Source: a bacterium (GTDB lineage Bacteria > SM23-81 > DAOVCL01). From it: a stretch of 64,000 nt of DNA. The notes under the pieces were generated by a model that worked only from the letters and a program-made list of their open reading frames with translations, ran no database searches and was not told the DNA's origin. The translations under genes were made by a program, and so were the position numbers. The stretch is from assembly GCA_029932675.1 (NCBI GenBank), contig JAOZPP010000002.1, positions 25,052-89,051 on the forward strand. Reading direction: 5' to 3'. Positions 18,491 to 27,300 of the stretch are shown here, piece by piece (positions within the stretch are counted from its first letter, which is position 1; each line of letters begins with the position of its first letter).

Positions 18491-19960
18491 ATGGAAGTTG
18501 CTGAGGATAGATGGCAAAAGAGATCAAGTTTTATCCTGGCCGCGATAGGTTCAGCCGTCGGCCTGGGAAATGTTTGGAGGTTCCCCTACATCTGCTACCA
18601 AAATGGTGGAGGGGCATTTCTCATCCCTTACTTTGTGGCCCTCTTTACCACCGGTATTCCCTTGATGATCTTGGAATTTGGGCTCGGCCATATGATGCAG
18701 GGCTCTGCCCCCAAATCCTTTTTCCAGGTGAGGAAGAGGGCAGAATGGGTGGGGTGGTGGGCTATCTTAGTGGGTTTCTTCATCACCACCTATTATGCAG
18801 TGATTATGAGTTGGTGCTTTTCCTATCTGGTCCACTCCTGGAAACTTTCCTGGGGGAATTCAGCGGAAAAATTCTTCAGCCAGAGCTTCCTTCATCTCTC
18901 CTCCGGGCCGGGCTCCTTGGGTGGGGTCCGCTGGCCTATCCTCATCGGCCTTCTGCTCACCTGGATATTTATCTACCTCTGTATCTCCAAGGGGACAAAG
19001 AGCGTAGGGAAGGTGGTCCTGGTCACTGTTCCCCTCCCCGTTCTTCTTCTGGCCATCCTGGTGGTCAGGGGATTGACCCTTCCTGGAGCCATGGAAGGCC
19101 TCCGCTTCTATTTAACCCCTAAATTTGCCGTGCTTAAGGACCCCAAGGTTTGGCTTGCCGCTTACTCGCAGATATTCTTCTCCCTCTCCTTGGGCTTTGG
19201 GGTCTTAATCGCCTACGCCAGTTATCTGCCACGGAAGTCGGACATAGTGAATAATGCCTTTATCACCAGCTTAGCCAACTGTGGCACAAGCTTCTTCGCT
19301 GGCTTTGCCGTCTTTAGCACCTTAGGTTATCTTGCGCAGGTGACAAATGCAAAAGTAGCCGATGTAGTCTCCGGAGGTCTGGGTTTGGCCTTTGTCACCT
19401 ACCCCACGGTGATTAGCCTACTTCCTTTTGCTGCTTCCCTCTTTGGGATCTTGTTTTTCTTGATGCTCCTCACCTTAGGCATCGATTCCGCCTTCTCCCT
19501 AATTGAAGCAGTAGTGGCCGGGGGAATGGATCGCTGGGGGCTCAATCGCAAAAGGGCCAACCTCATCTTCTGTGGGGTTGCTTTCCTTTTGGGGATAGTA
19601 TTCACCACCAATGGGGGACTCCATTGGCTGGATATAGTGGACCATTTCCTGAACAACTTTGGACTTGTCCCGGTCTGTCTGGTCGAGTGTCTGATCATCG
19701 GTTACTTCTTTGGCCCTTCCAAGTTAAGGAACTATGCAAATAGGAACTCAGACTTCAGCATAGGGGGATGGTGGGATGTGCTTATTAAATTCGTCTCCCC
19801 CTTGATCCTCCTCGGGATCTTAGGGTGGGTGGTTTGGGAGGCGATTAGGACCCACTATGGTGGCTACCCTGGTTGGGCGTTAGGGGTTGGGGGTTGGGGG
19901 ATGGTTGGCCTGGCCATTGGTTTAGCCATAGCCTTTATGTTTATCAAGAGGAGGGGATAA
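18491..19960 (+). CDS. Neurotransmitter:sodium symporter (SNF/NSS family)
   Basis: GSAVGLGNVWRFPYICYQNGGGAFLIPYF signature; AGGAGGAGG SD before ATG 18491 (ORF 18458..19960). Confidence 0.93.
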   Translation: MEVAEDRWQKRSSFILAAIGSAVGLGNVWRFPYICYQNGGGAFLIPYFVALFTTGIPLMILEFGLGHMMQGSAPKSFFQVRKRAEWVGWWAILVGFFITTYYAVIMSWCFSYLVHSWKLSWGNSAEKFFSQSFLHLSSGPGSLGGVRWPILIGLLLTWIFIYLCISKGTKSVGKVVLVTVPLPVLLLAILVVRGLTLPGAMEGLRFYLTPKFAVLKDPKVWLAAYSQIFFSLSLGFGVLIAYASYLPRKSDIVNNAFITSLANCGTSFFAGFAVFSTLGYLAQVTNAKVADVVSGGLGLAFVTYPTVISLLPFAASLFGILFFLMLLTLGIDSAFSLIEAVVAGGMDRWGLNRKRANLIFCGVAFLLGIVFTTNGGLHWLDIVDHFLNNFGLVPVCLVECLIIGYFFGPSKLRNYANRNSDFSIGGWWDVLIKFVSPLILLGILGWVVWEAIRTHYGGYPGWALGVGGWGMVGLAIGLAIAFMFIKRRG

Positions 19961-19963
19961 AAG

Positions 19964-20080
19964 ATGCCTACATCCGCTATATTGATGCTCTGTTTCGGTT
20001 GTCTGGTCCTCTATGGCGGCCTCGGTTGGTGCCTCTGGATTGCCCAAAAGAAGAGGTTGTCGAGGGAGGATAAAGGTTAA
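19964..20080 (+). CDS. MetS-like NSS transporter small subunit (38 aa; not in ORF track)
   Basis: Own translation: MPTSAILMLCFGCLVLYGGLGWCLWIAQKKRLSREDKG*; single TM, 3 bp after the NSS stop. Confidence 0.8.
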   Translation: MPTSAILMLCFGCLVLYGGLGWCLWIAQKKRLSREDKG

Positions 20081-20265
20081 CATCCCATTGGGCGTGAAGC
20101 TACGCCAGGGGACCTCTTCTCCCTGGGAGATAGCGGCCAGCGGGGGAGGTCGAGGCAGAGCTAAACATTGAAATTAAGGTTGAGGAATTTCTGAGACAGG
20201 ATTGAGGGGGTGAACGATGTCCGTTCCCCTGTTAAAATTTAGTTCCCAACCTTAAGGGGGTCATT

Positions 20266-22437
20266 ATGAAAAGGGCATGTTTGTGCGCAATTATCCTGGC
20301 CTTGCTCGGGGGGGCGAACGCCTGGGCGGATGGTTTTATCATCCCTCAGCCCCCCAGTCCGGGCAAACCATTTCCTCCGAACCTCTCCGTGGAATATCAT
20401 TGGGTGGAGGTGAGGATTGAGGACCAGGTAGCTCAGACCACAGTTGATCAGGTATTTGTAAACAACTACCATAGGGACATTGAAGGGACCTTTATCTTTC
20501 CCATCCCAGAAGATGCCTCAATATCCAAGTTCTCTATGTTCCTGGGAGGAGAGGAGATCAGGGGAAGGGTCCTCGATAGGGAAGAGGCCAGAAGGATCTA
20601 TGAGGAGATAGTGCGCCGGAAGAGGGACCCTGCCCTTTTAGAGTATTTTAAGGATGGGATGTTTAAGGCCAGGGTCTACCCTATTCCCGCCCATGGGAAG
20701 GCGCGCATCAAATTGGAATACTCGGAGGTTCTGAAGTTGAACGCGGGGATCTGTGGGTATCGCTATACCTTGAATACGGAGAAGTTCTCCAGAGACCCCC
20801 TGAAGAGCGTGAGGCTCACCGTAGAGATAAGCTCTCAGCAGCCCATAAAAACCATCTACTCTCCATCGCACAATATAAAGATCGATAAGCTGGATGATCA
20901 TCGAGCCAGGGTGACCTATACGGAGAAGGAGACCAGGCCGGACAAGGATTTTCTCCTCTATTATACCATCTCTGAGAAGGATGTTGGCTTCAATCTTCTC
21001 CCTTACGAGGATGAGGATCATCAGCGCTATTTTTTAGCGATGATCTCCCCTCAGGTTGAACTACCGGAGGGCAAGGCCCTGAAGAAGGATATTATCTTCA
21101 TCTTGGACACCTCCGGGAGTATGAGCGGGGGGAAGCTCCGGCAGGCCAAGGGAGCTCTTACCTTTTGTGTGAACAGCCTCAACCCTAAGGATCGGTTTAA
21201 CATCATCGATTTCGATGATCAGATCAGGAGCTTCAAAGGGGGGTTAGTGCGAGCCACCAGGGGGAATGTCAGAGATGCTCGCCGGTTTGTGGAGAGCTGT
21301 CGAGCGGAAGGGGGGACAAACATCAACGAAGCCCTTTTGACCGGACTAAGGCAGATTGGAGAGGGGGGAAGGGCATCGTTCATTTGCTTTTTAACCGATG
21401 GGTTGCCTACAGTGGGGGTAACCGATATAAACAAAATCCTGCAGAAAGTTAGGGAGAGCAATAAAACTGAGGTGAGGATATTCAGCTTTGGTGTCGGTTA
21501 TGATGTGAACGCTCATTTCCTGGATAGGTTGGCTGAGGAGAACCATGCCACCTCTGACTACGTCAGCCCCGATGAGGATATAGAGGTGAAGGTCTCCCAC
21601 TTTTACAGAAAGGTCTCCCAACCGATTTTGACCAATCTTCGGCTTAGCTTCAGCAACATAGAGGCTTATGAGATCTACCCTCAGGAGCTTCCCGACATAT
21701 TTAAGGGATCACAGCTATTGCTTTTGGGCAAATATAAAGGGGAAGGGAACGCAAGGGTAACCTTGACTGGTCTGGCCGGAGAGAGGGAGAAGGTCTTCAC
21801 CTATGAAGTCGATCTTACCCCAGCCAAAAGGGACGATTTCATCCCCCGGCTTTGGGCAACGAGGAAGGTGGGCTACCTGATCGATGAGCTGAGACTTCAT
21901 GGGGAAAATAAGGAACTGATCGACGAGGTGGTGCGGCTCTCCAAGAAATATGGGATCATCAACCAATACACATCCTTTCTCATTGGGGCAGACTATCGGT
22001 TGACCGAGCGGGAGCTTTCCCGGGATCTGGCCCAAAGCATCCACCAACTCTCCAAAGAGCAAGTGGGTAAAGGTGCCGTAGGCCAAGCCAGAACCCTCTC
22101 GATCACAAAATATGCCCAGGTCCCCCTGCCCGGCTATTTTGACTCTCAGGGAGGGTTCAGGAGGATAGAGAAGGTGGCCCAGGTGGGGACCAAAACATTC
22201 TTCAATAAAGATGGACTCTGGGTGGACAGCCGGTACGAGGGGAAGCTGGCGACTATCAAAGTGGAGAGGTTCAGTCGGGCCTATTTCCAACTCCTCTCCC
22301 GGGTCCCGCAGATAGGCAAATACCTTGCCCTCGGGGAGAAGGTTATCTTCCTGCTTAAGGGAAAGGCCATCGAGATCTCAGATCGAGGGAAAAGCCACTT
22401 CTCCGAATCAGAACTCAAGGCCCTGCTCTCCAGGTAG
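20266..22437 (+). CDS. VIT + VWA domain protein (inter-alpha-trypsin-inhibitor heavy chain-like)
   Basis: VIT region VEVRIEDQVAQTTVDQVFVNNYHRDIEGTFIFPIPEDASISKF; MIDAS DTSGSMSG; signal peptide. Confidence 0.9.
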   Translation: MKRACLCAIILALLGGANAWADGFIIPQPPSPGKPFPPNLSVEYHWVEVRIEDQVAQTTVDQVFVNNYHRDIEGTFIFPIPEDASISKFSMFLGGEEIRGRVLDREEARRIYEEIVRRKRDPALLEYFKDGMFKARVYPIPAHGKARIKLEYSEVLKLNAGICGYRYTLNTEKFSRDPLKSVRLTVEISSQQPIKTIYSPSHNIKIDKLDDHRARVTYTEKETRPDKDFLLYYTISEKDVGFNLLPYEDEDHQRYFLAMISPQVELPEGKALKKDIIFILDTSGSMSGGKLRQAKGALTFCVNSLNPKDRFNIIDFDDQIRSFKGGLVRATRGNVRDARRFVESCRAEGGTNINEALLTGLRQIGEGGRASFICFLTDGLPTVGVTDINKILQKVRESNKTEVRIFSFGVGYDVNAHFLDRLAEENHATSDYVSPDEDIEVKVSHFYRKVSQPILTNLRLSFSNIEAYEIYPQELPDIFKGSQLLLLGKYKGEGNARVTLTGLAGEREKVFTYEVDLTPAKRDDFIPRLWATRKVGYLIDELRLHGENKELIDEVVRLSKKYGIINQYTSFLIGADYRLTERELSRDLAQSIHQLSKEQVGKGAVGQARTLSITKYAQVPLPGYFDSQGGFRRIEKVAQVGTKTFFNKDGLWVDSRYEGKLATIKVERFSRAYFQLLSRVPQIGKYLALGEKVIFLLKGKAIEISDRGKSHFSESELKALLSR

Positions 22438-22493
22438 GGTCTTCAGAAAGCGCAGATTGGACCAGCGAAACAAGGATGGAGTAGGTTAACATC

Positions 22494-23321
22494 TTGCCAC
22501 CGATTCAAGATATACCCCAGGAGGGAAGACATATCTTCATTGTCTCGGATGCCACAGGGAAGACCTGCGAATTGGTGGTCAAGGCAGCCTTAACCCAGTT
22601 CGAGACCTCCCAGGCGGTATTGCATCGGATACAATATGTGCGCAATGAGGCTCAAGTGCACAAGGTCATCGAGGAGGCCAAGAAGATGAGGGGAATTGTA
22701 GTCTATACCCTCGTTTCGCCCCAACTGAGGAAAGCTATGCTCCACGGGGGTCGACGGAAGGCTGTGCCCACCATCGACATCCTTGGCCCTGTTCTCACCA
22801 GGCTCACCGATCTGCTGGAGATCTCCCCCCTGGCCATCCCTGGTCTGTTCAGAGATCTGAATGAGGCCTACTACCGACGTATCGAGTGTATTGACTTTAC
22901 CGTAAAGCACGACGATGGCCTGCGTCCTGACGATCTTCCGCAGGCGGATGTTGTCCTCGTCGGGGTCTCCAGAACCTCAAAGACTCCAATCAGTATCTAC
23001 CTCTCCTATCGAGGCTACAAAGTGGCAAATTTACCCATCGTTTTAGGGATTAAGCCACCCGCACAACTCTTTGCCATCGACCCCAATAAGATCGTTGGCC
23101 TCACTATCCATCACCAAAGGCTTCAAGCCATCCGCCGGGCGCGGGCCAGAAGATTGGTTTCCGCAGAGTTGAGTTCCTATGTGGACTTGGAGGAGATCAG
23201 AAAGGAGCTTGATTACAGTCACTCCATCTTTCGCCAGAACCGATGGCAGGTGATCGATGTAACCTCTAAGTCGATAGAGGAATCAGCTACCGAGATTATG
23301 GAGCTATTGGGGGGGAGATGA
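22494..23321 (+). CDS. Pyruvate, phosphate dikinase / PEP synthase regulatory protein (DUF299)
   Basis: IFIVSDATGKTCELVVKAALTQF; GVSRTSKTPISIYLSYRGYKVANLPIV. Confidence 0.93.
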   Translation: MPPIQDIPQEGRHIFIVSDATGKTCELVVKAALTQFETSQAVLHRIQYVRNEAQVHKVIEEAKKMRGIVVYTLVSPQLRKAMLHGGRRKAVPTIDILGPVLTRLTDLLEISPLAIPGLFRDLNEAYYRRIECIDFTVKHDDGLRPDDLPQADVVLVGVSRTSKTPISIYLSYRGYKVANLPIVLGIKPPAQLFAIDPNKIVGLTIHHQRLQAIRRARARRLVSAELSSYVDLEEIRKELDYSHSIFRQNRWQVIDVTSKSIEESATEIMELLGGR

Positions 23322-24277
23322 TCCTTCGGGGGTGGCACCCCTCGCGAGGGTCTCCGGTTGAGGGCTCAACCCTGGGGTTTGAGGGTCTGCTTCTCCTCAC
23401 TGCCCTTATATGGGGGTTTGCCTTCGTTGCCCAACGGGAGGGGATGGAACATCTTGGGCCGTTTGCCTTTAATGGGGTTCGTTTCGCCCTGGGCAGCCTC
23501 TCCCTTCTTCCCTTCCTCCTCTTGGGTGGAAGGCGATGCTTTCCCCTTGCGGGGAATTCTGTGTCCCACAAAACTACAGTGCTCGGTGGAGCCCTTGCTG
23601 GAGTGGTTCTCTTCGCGGGGGCTTCGTTACAGCAGATCGGGATTGTGTATACAACTGCCGGCAAGGCTGGCTTCATCACTGGACTCTATGTGGTGATAGT
23701 GCCCATCTTGGGCCTGCTCTGGAAACGGGGTCCTGGTTGGAAGACATGGTGTGGGGCTTTTCTTGCCGTGGCTGGCCTCTATTTGCTGAGTGTGCGCGGG
23801 AGGTTTGCTATTGGCCGCGGTGACCTGTTCGTCCTGCTCAGCGCCTTTTTTTGGGCAGGACATGTCCTGGTCATCGGATGGTTCTCCCTCCGGATAATTC
23901 CCCTTAAACTGGCCTGCCTCCAGTTTGCTACTTGTTCCATTCTAAGCTCTGTTTTTGCCATAGCAACAGAGGTAACCTCCCTCTCCGCACTGATTGCCGC
24001 CGCTATTCCCCTCCTCTATGCCGGCCTGCTCTCTACGGGGGTGGCCTATACCTTGCAGGTGGTAGCGCAGAGCCGAGTGCCTGCAGCAAATGCGGCGATC
24101 ATTATGAGCTTAGAGGCCAGCTTTGCCGCATTAGGAGGCTGGATAATGCTTGATGAAAGGCTCCCCCTCCGGGGGCTTTTAGGCTGTGGCTTAATGCTCG
24201 CTGGAATGATCATCTCCCAACTCGACGCCAAGGTTGGCCTCAGATATCTACCCCAGGGAGAGAAATGCTCAGGTTGA
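23318..24277 (+). CDS. EamA/DMT family transporter
   Basis: ALIWGFAFVAQREGMEHLGPFAFNGVRF; ten-TM pattern; overlaps upstream stop by 4 nt. Confidence 0.87.
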   Translation: MILRGWHPSRGSPVEGSTLGFEGLLLLTALIWGFAFVAQREGMEHLGPFAFNGVRFALGSLSLLPFLLLGGRRCFPLAGNSVSHKTTVLGGALAGVVLFAGASLQQIGIVYTTAGKAGFITGLYVVIVPILGLLWKRGPGWKTWCGAFLAVAGLYLLSVRGRFAIGRGDLFVLLSAFFWAGHVLVIGWFSLRIIPLKLACLQFATCSILSSVFAIATEVTSLSALIAAAIPLLYAGLLSTGVAYTLQVVAQSRVPAANAAIIMSLEASFAALGGWIMLDERLPLRGLLGCGLMLAGMIISQLDAKVGLRYLPQGEKCSG

Positions 24278-24353
24278 TTGGATTAAATCACAACAGCAAT
24301 ATTAAGTCCCCAAGGAGAGGGTGCTGGTAGGAAAGATTTGTAAGGATAGACAT

Positions 24354-27300
24354 CTATCTCTGTCCGTTCCCCTTCTTCCTTTGGCCGTTGAGCGGTTTGC
24401 CCCTGGTTAAGAAATCCCGCAGGAACCTCGCGGTGTAGGAGCAATTTGTAACATTGGTGATCTCCTCAGGTGGCCCCTCAGCGACCACCCTTCCCCCCTC
24501 ATCCCCCCCCTCTGGCCCCAGATCTATGACCCAGTCGGCCTCGGCGATGAGGTCAAGGTTGTGCTCGATGACCACCACTGTATCCCCCCGGTCAACCAAC
24601 TGTTGAAGGACCTCAATGAGGTTTTTTACATCTGCCGGGTGGAGGCCGGTGGTGGGCTCCTCTAAGATGTAGAGGGTCCTCCCCTGAGAGCTCTTGGATA
24701 GCTCTGCAGCTAACTTTATCCTCTGCGCCTCCCCTCCGGAGAGGGTAGGGCTGGGTTGGCCAAGGGTGAGATAGCCTAAGCCAATGCTTTGCAGAAGCTG
24801 CAGCCGTCTGCTCAGCTCAGGGATGGGGGAGAAATGCTCTAAGGCCTGCTCAACGGTCATCTCCAGGACCTGGGAGATGTCCTTTCCCTTATAGGTCACT
24901 TCCAAGGTCTCCTGATTATACCTCTTCCCCCCACATTCCTCACAACCAACCCAGACATCGGGGAGGAAATTCATCTCTACCTTTATCCTCCCCTGCCCTC
25001 TACACCTCTCACACCTTCCCCCCTCGAGGTTGAAGGAAAACCTCCCTGGTCCATAGCCCCTCAACTTGGCCTCCGGGGTATAGGAGAAGACCCTTCTTAT
25101 CGCAGAGAGGAGTCCCACATAGGTGGCCGGGGTGGAACGGGGGGTGCGGCCTATCGGGGTCTGATCCACCTCCAAGACCCTTTCTACCCTCTCCCATCCC
25201 CTAATCTCCCTATGGCTTCCGGGCCTAACTTTCTGGCGATAGAGCTTTGCCCTCAACCCCTTGTAGAGGACCTCCCTTACCAAGGTGCTCTTCCCTGCCC
25301 CGGATACACCCGTCACCACCACCAACCTGTGTAGGGGTATGCGCACATCCACGCCCTTTAGGTTGTTCTCCTTGGCTCCGATGATCTCAATGAATTCCGG
25401 GGAAGGAGGTCTTCTCTCCCCCCGGAGAGGATGGGAAAGGGGTTGCCGCAGATATAGGCCGGTGACTGAGGTCGGATGGTTCATTATCCTCTCCGGCTCT
25501 CCCACTGCCACTACCCTCCCCCCTTTGGCTCCTGGCCCTGGCCCCAGATCAACTATCCAATCCGCCTTCCTGATGGTGAAGTCATCGTGCTCCACCACGA
25601 CCACCGAGTTTCCCTTCTCCCTCAGCTCCTGTAAGCAATCCAAGAGCTTGAGGTTATCCCGGGGATGGAGGCCAATGGTTGGCTCATCCAAGATGTAGCA
25701 GACCCCCCGCAGGTTGGAACCTAATTGAGCGGCAAGCCTTATCCGCTGTGACTCCCCAGCCGAGAGGGTCTCCGCCCGGCGATCAAGGCCCAGGTAGGAG
25801 AGACCCACCTTTTCTAAGAACTCCAACCGGGAGAGGATCTCCTGGCGCAGGGGATGGGCTATTGGTTCCTCGGCTGAGGAGAACTCCAGATCGGAGATAA
25901 ACCTCTTCGCCTCAGCTACGGACATCTGGGTCCACCCATCGATGGGAAGCCCCCACAGCTTAACAGCCAGGAATTCCTCCTTAAGCCTCTTTCCCTTACA
26001 CTGAGGGCAGGGTCTCTCCTCCTCGCCTAAAACCCCCAACCCACCGCATCTAGGGCAGGCGCCTAATGGGGAGTTGAAGGAGAAGTGACGAGGGTCAAGC
26101 TCGGGGAAGCTGCGCCCACACTGGGGACATACCCTCTGGGTGCTATAGACTCTCTCCTTCTCCTGGTTATAGCCAATAACCGTCCCATTGCCCCACCGGG
26201 CTCCGGCCTGCAGCAACTCCCTCAGTTGAGGATCATCCCCCTTTGCTTTGCCCACCACCAGCTCCAGGGTGTGTTCCCGATACCTCTCCAGCCTGGGGAA
26301 TTCAGTTACATCATAGAACCTTCCGTCAACCCTTAGCTGGGGGAAACCTTTCCTTCTTGCCCATCTGGCCACCTCAGTATAGAGCCCTTTGCGAGAGGAG
26401 ACAAGGGGGGAGAGGATGATTACCTCCTTCCCGGCGAACTCGCCCCTGATTTTAGCCCCTATCTCCTCTAAGGATTGAGGCGCCACTTTCACCCCACACT
26501 GGGGGCAGTGTTGGACCCCTAATTTGGAGAAGAGGAGCCTGAGGAAATGGTAAATTTCGGTAATGGTGGCCACGGTGGACCTCCTCCCCCCCGAGGAGCT
26601 GCGTTGACCAATGGCCACTGTAGGGGGAAGGCCGGTGAGGGAGCTGACCTCTGGGCGGGAGAGTTGCTGGAGGTACTGTCTCACCCAGGAGGAGAGGGTG
26701 TCTAAGTATCTGCGCTGTCCCTCAGCAAAGAGGATATCGAAGGCTAAGCTGGACTTCCCCGAACCGGAGACCCCGGTGATGGCCACCAACTTCCCCCGCG
26801 GCAGCCGCAGATCTATCGATTGGAGGTTGTGCTCCTTGGCCCCCTTGATCAAGATCTCTTCTGGGGAGGGAGGAGAGGGCCTAACCTCCTTTTCTGGGGG
26901 CAGAAAGCCCTCTGAGCTCAGATAGGGACGGAGAAACCTTCCTGTATGGGATCCAGGGGTCTGGGCGATTAGCTCTGGGGGACCCTGGGCGACCACCCAT
27001 CCCCCCTTTTCCCCTCCCTCTGGGCCTAAGTCGATTATCCAATCGGCTGACTTTAGCAGTTCAAGGTTATGCTCGATAACCACCAAGGAGTTCCCCCGCT
27101 CAACTATAGATTGAAGGACTGAGACTAGAGTCCTTATATCGTGGGGATGGAGGCCAGTGGTTGGCTCATCTAAAAGGAGAAGGGTTCCCTTCTTTCTATT
27201 TCCCAGTTGGCCGGCCAGCTTCAGCCTCTGCAGCTCACCAGCGGAAAGGGTGTTCACTGGTTGGCCCAGCCTAAGGTAACTCAGTCCGACATCCACAAGG

